A stretch of DNA of 64,000 nt, taken from contig NZ_SCNV01000023.1 in assembly GCF_005503145.1 (NCBI RefSeq), positions 1-64,000 of the forward strand, written 5' to 3'. Positions 32,164-41,019 of the stretch are shown here, piece by piece (within the stretch, counting starts at the first letter, position 1; each line of letters opens with the position of its first letter). A program made the position numbers and the translations under genes. The notes below the pieces were generated by a model. It was given only the letters and a program-made list of their open reading frames with translations. It had not been told where the DNA came from and did no database searches. Source of the DNA: Burkholderia sp. 4M9327F10 (GTDB lineage: Bacteria > Pseudomonadota > Gammaproteobacteria > Burkholderiales > Burkholderiaceae).

Positions 32164-34887
32164 CTACTTGGTGGCAAGCGCCGCTTCGACATCGCCGGTC
32201 ACCGGGACGTTGCCCGCTTCGCCCATCACGCGCGGCTGCAGCAACAGCGCGACGAGCCCGCTCCAGCCGGTCTGGTGCGAGGCGCCGACGCCGCGCCCAT
32301 TGTCGCCGTGAAAGTATTCGTGAAACAGCACGAGATCGCGTGAACGCGGGTCCGCCTGCAGCAGCGGATACGCGCCCATCACCGGGCGCTCGCCGTTGCT
32401 GTCCTTGAGAAACAGCGTGGTGGCGCGCCGCGCGAGCTGGTCGGCAATTTCGCTTAGCGAGAACTTCTGGCTCGAACCGGTCGGAAACTCAACACGGAAA
32501 TCGTCGCCGTAATAGCGGTGAAACTCATATAACGACTCGATCAGCAGGTAATTGACCGGCATCCAGATCGGCCCACGCCAGTTCGAATTGCCGCCGAACA
32601 CACGCGAGTCCGACTCGGCCGGCAGATACTTGACGCAAAAGCTGTCACCGTTATGCCTGTACACGAACGGCTCGTCACGGTGCACTCGCGAGAGCGCCCG
32701 CACGCCGTGATCGGAAAGAAACTCTGACTCGTCGAGGGCACGGCGCAACAACGCCTTCATGCGATGCCCGCGCAGCAGCGACAGCAGCAGGTTGTTGCCC
32801 TTACCCGGCTCGTTCCAGCGCGAGACCAGCTTGGCAAGATCCGGACGGTGCTCGAGAAACCATATGAGCCGGTCGCGCAAGCCCGGCAGGTTGCCGTGCA
32901 GGCGCTCTTCGAGGACGTGCACCGCAAACATCGGAATCAGGCCGACAATCGAGCGCAGCCGCATCGGCTCGTTCGTGCCATCGGGCAGTCTTAGCTTGTC
33001 GTAGAAGAATTCGTCTGCGCTATCCCATAGGCCGGTGTCGCAGCCGTCGTCGCAACTGACGGCCTCCGCGATGTACAGGAAGTGCTCGAAGAACTTCACG
33101 CCAATATCGACGAACACGTGATTGGCAAACGCCAGTTCCAGCGCAATCCGCATCAGATCGAGCGCGTAGGCCGCCATCCATGCGGTGCCGTCGGCCTGGT
33201 CGATGTGGCCGCCGGTCGGCAGCGGCGAGGAGCGGTCGAAAATGCCGACGTTGTCGAGCCCAAGAAAGCCGCCCTGGAAAATGTTGTGGCCGTCGGCGTC
33301 CTTGCGGTTCACCCACCACGAAAAATTCAGCAGCAGCTTGTGAAACACCAGTTCGAGGAAATCGCGGTCGCCTTTGCCGGTCAGCGCCCGGTCGATTTCA
33401 TAGACACGCCACGCGGCCCACGCATGCACCGGCGGATTGGCGTCGCCAAGCGCCCACTCGTAAGCCGGTATCTGACCGTTGGGATGCTGATAGCGATCCT
33501 TGACCAGCAGCAGCAACTGACGCTTGGCAAACTCCGGATCGATCAGTGCGAACGCGGCTGCATGAAACGCCAGATCCCAGGACGCGTACCAAGGGTATTC
33601 CCACTTGTCGGGCATCGAGACGATATCTGCGTTGCACAGATGCCGCCAATCGGTATTGCGGCCGCGCTTGCGGCTCGCCGGAGGCGTGGGCTGCGCAGGA
33701 TCGCCGTCGAGCCAGCGCTGCACGTCGAACTGGTAGTACTGCTTCGACCACAGCATGCCGGCCAGCGCCTGCCGTTGGACAAGCCGCGCATCCGGGTCGT
33801 GCATGTCGTGCTGCAACGCCGCATAGAACGCATCGGCTTCAGCGAGGCGGCGGGCAAACAGGGCGTCGACGTCGAGCGGCACGTCATCCGGCGCGGATTC
33901 CGGGCGCCAGCGCAGATAGACCACAGCGCGGCCATGCGGCGCCAGCTCGAGCGGCGCATGCGCCGCGGCCTTGCTGCCGGCGTCGGCTCGCACGGCCTGG
34001 GTATCGCCGGCGACGAGGTAGTCGTTGATGCCGTCCTTGAACGGTCCCGCGCCGTCCATACCGAACAGACGCTTGACGTTGGTATCGTTCTCGCAGAAGA
34101 GCCAGGTCAGCGCGGGCGTGTCTTTCGACCATGCGGTGACCACGATCGGATCATGCCCATGCTGACGCCCGATCAGATGCGTTTCACCGTGTGCCGTCTG
34201 TCTGGAAAGCGATGGCCGCTCTTGCGTGCCTTTCCACGACCACGTATTGCGCGCCCAGATCTGCGGCAGCACGTCGAGCGAGGCGGACTGGTCGGCGCGG
34301 TTCTCGACCGTGACGCGCATCACGATGTCGTCGGGTGTGTGCTTGGCGTATTCGATCTGTACGTCGAAATAGCGGCAGTCGTCGAACACGCCGGTATCGA
34401 GAACTTCGTACTCGGGCATGTCGGGGCCGCGCCGGGCGTTTTCCTGCACCAGGTCGCTATACGGAAACGCGCTGTGCGGGTACTTGTACAGCATCCGCAT
34501 ATAAGAATGGGTGGGCGTGCCGTCGAGGTAGAAATACAGCTCCTTGACGTCCTCGCCGTGATTGCCCTGCGCATTGGTGAGACCGAACAGACGTTCCTTG
34601 AGGATGGTGTCGTGGCGGTTCCAGAGCGCGAGCGAGACGCACCAGTTCAGCTTGTCGTCGCCAAAGCCGGCAATGCCGTCTTCGCCCCAGCGATAGGCAC
34701 GGCTGCGCGCGTGGTCATGCGGGAAATAGTCCCACGCGGTACCGCCCGGGCTGTAATCCTCACGTACCGTGCCCCATTGACGCTCGCTCAGATACGGGCC
34801 CCAGCGCTGCCAGTGAGCACATTCCCTGGAGTGCAGGCGGGCGCCTTCGATGGTGGCGAGCAGATTGGCGGCACGCAGCGGCGGCAT
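32164..34887 (-). CDS. MGH1-like (GH63-type) glucosidase
   Basis: A 907-aa cytoplasmic protein without signal peptide. It has an N-terminal block with LSERQWGTVREDYSPGGTAW, a beta-rich middle, then an (alpha/alpha)6-barrel with WEYPWYASWDLAFHAAAFAL and QADGTAWMAAYALDLM; the C-terminal barrel part includes NSNWRGPIWMPVNYLLIESL. These are features of the MGH1/GH63-like glucosidase family. Asp and Glu residues in the barrel act in catalysis; I cannot assign them exactly. It lies between the debranching enzyme and zwf genes on the same strand, with gaps of 69 and 155 bp. It probably releases glucose from an alpha-glucan or oligosaccharide. Confidence 0.85.
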   Translation of the reverse strand: MPPLRAANLLATIEGARLHSRECAHWQRWGPYLSERQWGTVREDYSPGGTAWDYFPHDHARSRAYRWGEDGIAGFGDDKLNWCVSLALWNRHDTILKERLFGLTNAQGNHGEDVKELYFYLDGTPTHSYMRMLYKYPHSAFPYSDLVQENARRGPDMPEYEVLDTGVFDDCRYFDVQIEYAKHTPDDIVMRVTVENRADQSASLDVLPQIWARNTWSWKGTQERPSLSRQTAHGETHLIGRQHGHDPIVVTAWSKDTPALTWLFCENDTNVKRLFGMDGAGPFKDGINDYLVAGDTQAVRADAGSKAAAHAPLELAPHGRAVVYLRWRPESAPDDVPLDVDALFARRLAEADAFYAALQHDMHDPDARLVQRQALAGMLWSKQYYQFDVQRWLDGDPAQPTPPASRKRGRNTDWRHLCNADIVSMPDKWEYPWYASWDLAFHAAAFALIDPEFAKRQLLLLVKDRYQHPNGQIPAYEWALGDANPPVHAWAAWRVYEIDRALTGKGDRDFLELVFHKLLLNFSWWVNRKDADGHNIFQGGFLGLDNVGIFDRSSPLPTGGHIDQADGTAWMAAYALDLMRIALELAFANHVFVDIGVKFFEHFLYIAEAVSCDDGCDTGLWDSADEFFYDKLRLPDGTNEPMRLRSIVGLIPMFAVHVLEERLHGNLPGLRDRLIWFLEHRPDLAKLVSRWNEPGKGNNLLLSLLRGHRMKALLRRALDESEFLSDHGVRALSRVHRDEPFVYRHNGDSFCVKYLPAESDSRVFGGNSNWRGPIWMPVNYLLIESLYEFHRYYGDDFRVEFPTGSSQKFSLSEIADQLARRATTLFLKDSNGERPVMGAYPLLQADPRSRDLVLFHEYFHGDNGRGVGASHQTGWSGLVALLLQPRVMGEAGNVPVTGDVEAALATK

Positions 34888-34956
34888 GGAGCGTTCCCTT
34901 GCTTTTCGAGCTTAGCGGTGGGACTCACATCGTAGCGCGTTTTAGGCGCAGTGGAC

Positions 34957-36990
34957 TTACCCGCTGGCCAGCATCCGTTTCACTCTTAACAATTCCCCTA
35001 GCGACCACGCCTGAAACGGCGTACCGCCGGGTTGATGCGGTGCATCACCGTCGGCGACTTCGCAAACGTGATCGAGGCCGTTGTGATCCAGGTGTTCGAG
35101 CAGCGGCGCAAGAAAGCGCGTGCGTGCCTGGGCCCGCGCGCCCGCATCCGGTTGATGCACACGCAGCCATGCTTCGACAAACGGCCCCATCAGCCACGGC
35201 CACACCGTGCCCTGATGATAGGCGCCGTCCCGTTGCGACGGACCGCCCGCGTAACGACCCCGATATGCAGGATCGGACGGAGCCAGCGTGCGCAAGCCGA
35301 GCGGCGTCAACAGATGCGCTTCCACCTGCTCGACCACCGCGCGCGCGGTCGCACCTTCAACCAAGGGGAACGGCAAACCGCCCACCGCGAAAATCTGGTT
35401 GGGCCGGATCGAGCGGTCGACGTTGCCTGGCACATGGTCGACATCGACGTTATCGAACAGCGCGCCGCTCACCGGGTTCGTGAAGCGCTGCACAAAGGCC
35501 TGCGAAGCGCGCGCTGCCGGCTCCTGCCACTGCGGATTCCAGACGGACGCAATACGCAGCGCGTTGATCCACAACGCCTGCACTTCAACCGGCTTGCCGA
35601 TGCGCGGCGTCACCACCCAGTCGCCAACTTTCGCATCCATCCACGTCAGTTGCACGCCCGGCACGCCGGCGCTTAGCAGCCCGTCGTCAGCGGCGCGTAT
35701 CGCGAAGCGGGTGCCCTGGCTATACCCCCTGAGAATCGCCTCAACCGCCTGTTGCAAGCGCTTGCGCGTGGCGTCGCAGGCCTGCTCCGCGGCGAGATAG
35801 TCGTGCACCGCAACAACGAACCAGAGCGATGCGTCGACAGCGTTGTACTCCGGTGCGCTGCCATAGTCGGGAAAGCGGTTCGGCAGCATCCCTTCGGAGA
35901 GCGTATTAGCCCATTCGAGCAGAATCGCCTCAGCGGCTTCGTGACGGCCGGAGGCTAACAGCAGGCCACGCATCGCGATGAAGGTATCGCGGCCCCAGTC
36001 GGTGAACCAGGGGAAGCCAGCAACGACCGTGCGACCCTCGTCGCGTGCGACCAGATAGGCATCGGCAGAGCGGTGCAAGCGCGAGGGGAACCCGCTGCGC
36101 CGCGCGTATTCGGCGTCGGCCAGCGTCTTGAAGCGTTCGGCCACCGGCGTGGCGACTGGCGGGGGGCCGGCCTGCAGGATCATCAACGCCTCGTGATCGC
36201 CAAGCGGGAAGCTAAACACGCCGGGCGTTGCCAGGTCTTCGCTGAAATCGAGGCCACGTTCGCGCTCACGCACGTAGCAGAAGTTTCGATACCAATCGGG
36301 CGCATGAGCATACGTGCCGTTGGTGGATGCGTGGATGACCGGCAGGTCGCCGTATGGCTGCCAGCTCACGCGGCCATGAGCATCGTCCACATCCGCGTTG
36401 AAATTGAATGCCGCGTTTTCATGGTGCAGTGCATGGTAGTCGCGGCCCGATAGCAGCGGTCGAACATTCAGCGTATAGCGGTGGGGCTGTGCGCCGCTTG
36501 TCTCACCGCTTGTCTCACCGCTTGTCTCACCGCTTGTCTCACCACTTACCGGGTCACTTGCCGGATCACTTCGCCCATCGCCCGCGTCCCCGTGTTCGAG
36601 GCGCCAGCGCAGAAGCGTCTCGCAACTCGCCTTCACCACGAAGACCTCCGCAATCAGCACCGTCTCGCCATCGATCTGGAAGCGCCACGTCGGCCACGGC
36701 TGCGTATCGAAGCTGAGCAGACTAGTGGACACGTCCGGATAAACCACGTCCGGCACATAACGCTGCATGCTGATTGGATAACGCTTGCCATCCGCCTCGA
36801 GCCACGCTTCGATGCCGTTGACCAGCACGACCCGGCCGCCAGGCGCGTGCATGGCGCTCAGTAACAACGCGTGGTAGCGCCGCGTGCGCTCGGTGCCGAC
36901 CGTTCCCGATGCAAATCCGCCAAAGCCGTCGGCCTCGAGCCACTCGTTCATAAACCGAAAGGAGTCGAAAGACTGTTCGATGCGTGTCAT
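34957..36990 (-). CDS. Glycogen debranching enzyme (amylo-alpha-1,6-glucosidase type)
   Basis: A 677-aa protein of the bacterial debranching family. The N-terminal domain (FMNEWLEADGFGGFASGT and ERTRRYHALLLSA) is the GDE N-terminal domain; the C-terminal domain is the (alpha/alpha)6 glucosidase barrel with GFPWFTDWGRDTFIAMRGLL, NAVDASLWFVVAVHDYL and RDGAYHQGTVWPWLMGPF. It hydrolyses alpha-1,6 branch points of glycogen-like polymers. An in-frame tandem repeat GETS x4 lies at about residues 149-165 between the domains. It leads the minus-strand run to the glucosidase, zwf and ppgK genes. Confidence 0.9.
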   Translation of the reverse strand: MTRIEQSFDSFRFMNEWLEADGFGGFASGTVGTERTRRYHALLLSAMHAPGGRVVLVNGIEAWLEADGKRYPISMQRYVPDVVYPDVSTSLLSFDTQPWPTWRFQIDGETVLIAEVFVVKASCETLLRWRLEHGDAGDGRSDPASDPVSGETSGETSGETSGETSGAQPHRYTLNVRPLLSGRDYHALHHENAAFNFNADVDDAHGRVSWQPYGDLPVIHASTNGTYAHAPDWYRNFCYVRERERGLDFSEDLATPGVFSFPLGDHEALMILQAGPPPVATPVAERFKTLADAEYARRSGFPSRLHRSADAYLVARDEGRTVVAGFPWFTDWGRDTFIAMRGLLLASGRHEAAEAILLEWANTLSEGMLPNRFPDYGSAPEYNAVDASLWFVVAVHDYLAAEQACDATRKRLQQAVEAILRGYSQGTRFAIRAADDGLLSAGVPGVQLTWMDAKVGDWVVTPRIGKPVEVQALWINALRIASVWNPQWQEPAARASQAFVQRFTNPVSGALFDNVDVDHVPGNVDRSIRPNQIFAVGGLPFPLVEGATARAVVEQVEAHLLTPLGLRTLAPSDPAYRGRYAGGPSQRDGAYHQGTVWPWLMGPFVEAWLRVHQPDAGARAQARTRFLAPLLEHLDHNGLDHVCEVADGDAPHQPGGTPFQAWSLGELLRVKRMLASG
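36496..36543. repeat. 12-bp tandem repeat inside the debranching enzyme gene
   Basis: Four identical copies of GCTTGTCTCACC read on the minus strand as the peptide repeat GETS, in frame. The unit length is a multiple of three, so copy number can change without breaking the gene. It sits in the linker between the N-terminal and catalytic domains. Confidence 0.9.
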
Positions 36991-37205
36991 TTTTACATTT
37001 CGCTCATTCAGCAGTCCGATCTTACCGATTTAACAATTGAATACGGTAAATCTGCCAGTTTTTCCCGTCTTATCTTTTCGAATAACTTTCCAAAAGCCCA
37101 CAAATAGCTCTCGTTTTAGCGGCTCGCAAACGTTACACACTCTTTCATAATATTTTCTTCAAGTCACTGGAGACTGCATCCCGCTACCCGAACGAGGATG
37201 CAGAC

Positions 37206-37544
37206 ATGAGACGACACCCGATTGCGGCCACCGCTGTACTCGTTGCATTCACAACCATTTTGCTGTCCGCCTGCGGTCCGGACGACGGCACCTCGGCAAG
37301 CGTCGATCAAAACAGCGCTGCACCCAGCGCGACCCCAGTCTCGGGCCACGAGACAAGCCCAACGGTAACACCGCAGTCCGCATTCGGCGCGTCGGCCACG
37401 CTGGCCAACGCGCCCGACGCCGCGGCCGCCTCGGACAGCGCGGTGCAAAGCGTGCAGGCAAGCCTTGCGGCAGACAGCCGGCAAGTCGCCCCCGTACTGC
37501 GCTATGCGCCGGGCGACAGCGGTCAGGACAACAACAGTAATTGA
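37206..37544 (+). CDS. Hypothetical lipoprotein
   Basis: A 112-aa protein starting MRRHPIAATAVLVAFTT with a lipobox LLSAC, so the mature protein is probably lipidated at Cys23. The rest is Ala/Ser/Thr-rich low-complexity sequence with no domain I know. GAGGAT lies 7 nt before the ATG. It precedes the phospholipase C gene on the same strand by 63 bp, so they may be cotranscribed. The 215-bp gap upstream separates it from the debranching enzyme, which runs the other way. Confidence 0.72.
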   Translation: MRRHPIAATAVLVAFTTILLSACGPDDGTSASVDQNSAAPSATPVSGHETSPTVTPQSAFGASATLANAPDAAAASDSAVQSVQASLAADSRQVAPVLRYAPGDSGQDNNSN

Positions 37545-37607
37545 GCACCGGATTCCCCCGGGCGCGTCAGACGCGCTCTCTTCCACCCCCGCAGAAGGTG
37601 ATAACCA

Positions 37608-39731
37608 ATGACCTCAAATAGCCGTCGCCGTTTCCTGCAGACCGTCGCATCGTCCGCTGGTGCAGCCGCCGCTTTGGCCGCATTCCCTGAATCGATCCGC
37701 AATGCGCTCGCCGTACCGGCAAACTCGCGCACCGGCACGATTCAGGATGTCGAGCACATCGTGGTGTTCATGCAGGAGAACCGTTCCTTCGATCACTACC
37801 TCGGCCACCTGCGCGGCGTACGGGGTTATAACGACCGCTTCCCGATTCCGTTGCCGGGCGGCCAGCAGCCGGTGTGGTATCAACCGTCCAAGGAAAATGC
37901 AGCGCAGCCGGTGCTGCCGTTCCATCTGAATACGCAGACCACCAGCGCGCAGTGCGTGGGCGATCTGGACCACTCGTGGTACCCGACGCACTACGCGATC
38001 AACAACGGTGCGTACAACCAGTGGCCGCAGTACAAGACCGACATGACGATGGGCTACTACCTGCGTAGCGACATTCCGTTCCACTACGCACTGGCCGACG
38101 CCTTCACGGTCTGCGACGCCTACTTCTGCTCGCTGCCTGGCCCGACCCACCCGAACCGTTCGTACCTGATGACGGGCATGGTGGACCCGAGCGGCACGAT
38201 GGGTGGCCCGCTGCTCGACAACAACGACTATGTGGACGGCGACGGCCCGCCGAAGTACGCGCTGCTCTCGTGGACCACCTATCCGGAACGCCTGCAGGCC
38301 GCCGGCATCTCATGGCAGGTCTACCAGCAGGGCCTCACGGGCGCCGATCCGCTGAACGGCAACTACGGCACCAACATCCTGCAGAACTTCGTCAACTACA
38401 TCAACGCCCAGCCGGGCTCCGCGCTGTACGAGCGCGCGCAAACGGTGCGCACGATTGCCGATCTGAAGAACGACGTGCTCGCAGGCAACCTGCCGCAGGT
38501 GTCATGGCTGCTGCCGCCGGCTGCTTACTCGGAGCATCCGAGCTACACGCCGGCTTACGGCGCGGAATACCTGTCGACGATTATCGATGCGCTGACGTCG
38601 AATCCGGAAGTGTGGAGCAAGACGGTCCTGTTCGTCATGTACGACGAGAACGACGGCTTCTTCGACCACCTCGTGCCGCCGCAACCGGCAACGACAGCGG
38701 CTCAAGGCCAGTCGACCGTCAGCGTGGAAGGCGAGATTCACAACGTGGTGAACCCTTTGCGCGGCGGCAGCTACACGGCCGACGGCCTGCCCTACGGTCT
38801 CGGCCCGCGCGTGCCGATGACGATCGTCTCGCCGTGGACCAAGGGTGGTTTTGTGTGTTCGCAGGTGTTCGATCACACCTCGGTGATCCGCTTCATCGAA
38901 AAGCGTTTCGGCGTGTTCGAGCCGAACATCACGGCATGGCGCCGTGCGGTGTGCGGCGACCTGACCCGGGCGTTCGACTTCCGCACGCCGGACGCAACCA
39001 TGCCGCCGCTGCCGGATACCAGCAACTACATCACGACCGCCAACAACCAATGCGCAAACAATCCGAAGCCGGTCGTGCCGACGACGCCGGGGCCGTTCGA
39101 CGCGCAGGAGCCGGGCATCCGTTTTGCCCGTGCGCTACCGTATGAACTGCATGTGAACGGTCATGTGAGCGTCACGCAGAACACCTTCACGATCGAGCTG
39201 GCCAACACCGGCGAGCACGGCGCGCACTTCTACGTGTACTCGACGAACCGCACGGACGGTCCGTGGCGCTATACCGTCGAAGCGGGCAAATCGCTGAAGG
39301 AGACCTTCGACCTGAGCACGACGAGCGGCGTCTATACCTTCGACGTGTATGGCCCGAACGGCTTCGTGCGCAAGTTCGCCGGCAACGCGGCGCAGACGCA
39401 AAGCGGCAAGCCCTCGCTGCCGGAAGTGCGCACGCACTACGACGTGGCGAACGGCAACGTGTTCCTGGCGTTCACCAACAAGGGACAAGGCTTTGCGCGC
39501 CTGACGGTAATCGATAACGCGTATGGCGCGCGTCCGCGCACGATCGTCGTGCCGGGTGGCGCCGAGATCGAAGAGGCATGGGTGCTGGCGTCGAGCCATC
39601 ACTGGTACGACCTGACTGTCAGCAGCAATGAAGACAGCAGCTATGCCCGCCGCCTCGCCGGTCACGTCGAAACCGGCCGTCCGAGCATCACCGATCCGGC
39701 GGCTGTAGGGCCGACCCTGACCGCGATCTAA
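37608..39731 (+). CDS. plcC: Phosphocholine-specific phospholipase C, Tat-exported
   Basis: A 707-aa protein. The twin-arginine signal is NSRRRFLQTVASSAGAAAAL. The alkaline-phosphatase-like catalytic domain has QENRSFDHYLGHLRGVRGYND near residue 55, with the metal-binding and nucleophile Asn/Thr region, and FVMYDENDGFFDHLVPP near residue 345. Two C-terminal domains of about 85 residues (from VNGHVSVTQNTFTIELAN and ANGNVFLAFTNKGQG) are typical of PlcH/PlcN enzymes. It hydrolyses phosphatidylcholine or sphingomyelin to release phosphocholine; secreted. The gene is next to a lipoprotein gene. Family phospholipases are often induced by phosphate starvation, though no PHO box is resolved here. Confidence 0.92.
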   Translation: MTSNSRRRFLQTVASSAGAAAALAAFPESIRNALAVPANSRTGTIQDVEHIVVFMQENRSFDHYLGHLRGVRGYNDRFPIPLPGGQQPVWYQPSKENAAQPVLPFHLNTQTTSAQCVGDLDHSWYPTHYAINNGAYNQWPQYKTDMTMGYYLRSDIPFHYALADAFTVCDAYFCSLPGPTHPNRSYLMTGMVDPSGTMGGPLLDNNDYVDGDGPPKYALLSWTTYPERLQAAGISWQVYQQGLTGADPLNGNYGTNILQNFVNYINAQPGSALYERAQTVRTIADLKNDVLAGNLPQVSWLLPPAAYSEHPSYTPAYGAEYLSTIIDALTSNPEVWSKTVLFVMYDENDGFFDHLVPPQPATTAAQGQSTVSVEGEIHNVVNPLRGGSYTADGLPYGLGPRVPMTIVSPWTKGGFVCSQVFDHTSVIRFIEKRFGVFEPNITAWRRAVCGDLTRAFDFRTPDATMPPLPDTSNYITTANNQCANNPKPVVPTTPGPFDAQEPGIRFARALPYELHVNGHVSVTQNTFTIELANTGEHGAHFYVYSTNRTDGPWRYTVEAGKSLKETFDLSTTSGVYTFDVYGPNGFVRKFAGNAAQTQSGKPSLPEVRTHYDVANGNVFLAFTNKGQGFARLTVIDNAYGARPRTIVVPGGAEIEEAWVLASSHHWYDLTVSSNEDSSYARRLAGHVETGRPSITDPAAVGPTLTAI

Positions 39732-39744
39732 GGTCTCTGGGGTG

Positions 39745-39817
39745 CCGCTGGGTATTGGGTTAGCAAACGGGTTAGCAAACGCCGCATGACGTATGCGGCA
39801 AAACCGATACCCAGCGG
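39745..39817. terminator. Nested bidirectional terminator between convergent genes
   Basis: An outer inverted repeat CCGCTGGGTAT (39745-39755) / ATACCCAGCGG (39807-39817) encloses an inner hairpin GCCGCAT-GACGT-ATGCGGC (39781-39799). A direct tandem repeat GGGTTAGCAAAC x2 fills the space between (39757-39780). It separates plcC and the deacylase gene, which converge. The inner stem is followed by AAAACC, and on the minus strand by a T-poor stretch, so strength is uncertain. Confidence 0.6.
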
Positions 39818-39830
39818 GCCGGCGATTGAA

Positions 39831-40946
39831 TTACGCCCCTAGCAGCACACCGGTGCGCACCGGCCTGGTTCCCGTGACCCGGCCCAAGGGCGCGCCTGCG
39901 GTCACAAAGCGGATCGCGCGGCGCATATAGAAAATGCCGTCGGTCTTGCTGCTGATCGTGGTGGTTTCGTCCGTCAGCGGATCGACGATATCGAATAGCG
40001 GATCGCCCGCGCGGATCGTGTCGCCGATGTTCGCCCGGTGCACAAGTATCCCGCTCACCGGCGCATAGAACTGCTCACTGCCGGCAAGCGGTGTGGCCGG
40101 CGTCAGCAGTTCGGGCAACGGCTTCGGTTCGCCGCGAATGGCTTTGCGCCACGTCAGATAGTCGACAATCGCGTCCGCATCCTGTTGCGCCACCGCATAC
40201 GACACATCGCGTTGCCCGCGGCACTCCACGGTCACGGCCAGCGTGCCGTTGCCGACCGGCTTGTCGGCCGGCAGGTTCTGCTGCAATTGCCACCACAGCA
40301 GGCTATGCGTTTCGTCGAACGCGCCGCCGCCCGAGTCCGTCGCCAGCAGCGAGGCGCGCGAGCCCAGATAGCGCGCGAGCGGCTCGAAGTCGGGCCAGCC
40401 CGCTTCACTCGTGTAGACATGCATCACCGCTTCCAGCGAGCAATGCAGGTCGATCACCACGTCCGCGTCGTAGGTGAGCTTCTGCAGCGCCAGTTGCAGC
40501 GATTCGAACTCGGTCAGCGGCTTTTGCTGCTCCAGTTCTTCACGCACCAGTTGACGCACGATCTGACGGTTGGTCAAGCGGTCCGAGCCAAGCGCCTCTT
40601 TGGCGCGCTCCACCACCCGCGAGAATTGCAGGAAATGGCGGTTGAAGTTCTTGCCGCTGCTCAGATCGAAGCGTCCAATGAACTGCCCAAGCAAGTACTG
40701 GCCAAGCCCAACCGGGTTCGCCACCGGCACCACCACGATCTCGGCGGCCAGCGCGCCTTGCGCCTCGAGTTCGCGCAGACGCCGGTTCAGCAGCACGCTC
40801 GTCAGCATTGCGGGCGTTTCGTCGGCGTGCAGCGTCGACTGCACGTAGATTTTCTGTCCGCTATCCGTCGGGCCGAAATGAAAGCTCACCAGTTCACGTT
40901 GCGTGCCGATGGCGGGTGACAGAAGCGGGATCGATTGTTTTTTCAT
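39831..40946 (-). CDS. AstE/AspA-type deacylase (zinc carboxypeptidase-like)
   Basis: A 371-aa protein of the succinylglutamate desuccinylase/aspartoacylase family. The zinc ligands are His41 and Glu44 in LHADE and a further His in VVIDLHCSLEAV; the catalytic Glu region is VTVECRGQRDV. The C-terminal part, YAPVSGILVHRANIGDTIRAGDPLFDIVDPL, resembles the lipoyl-like beta domain found in some members. Such enzymes remove acyl groups from amino acids, or cleave related amides. It lies 73 bp downstream of an amino-acid-binding protein gene, which suggests it acts on an imported compound. Confidence 0.87.
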   Translation of the reverse strand: MKKQSIPLLSPAIGTQRELVSFHFGPTDSGQKIYVQSTLHADETPAMLTSVLLNRRLRELEAQGALAAEIVVVPVANPVGLGQYLLGQFIGRFDLSSGKNFNRHFLQFSRVVERAKEALGSDRLTNRQIVRQLVREELEQQKPLTEFESLQLALQKLTYDADVVIDLHCSLEAVMHVYTSEAGWPDFEPLARYLGSRASLLATDSGGGAFDETHSLLWWQLQQNLPADKPVGNGTLAVTVECRGQRDVSYAVAQQDADAIVDYLTWRKAIRGEPKPLPELLTPATPLAGSEQFYAPVSGILVHRANIGDTIRAGDPLFDIVDPLTDETTTISSKTDGIFYMRRAIRFVTAGAPLGRVTGTRPVRTGVLLGA

Positions 40947-41019
40947 GAGCGAATGTGGGTGGGGTGACTATCCGGATACGCGCCGGCAGGTGCTTGCCGG
41001 CGATGGTCATTGCGATCGG

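Noticed and set aside
33082..34935. A 617-codon plus-strand open frame opposite the glucosidase gene
   Set aside because: It is antisense to an MGH1-like glucosidase with clear family motifs; no ribosome site or domain supports it.
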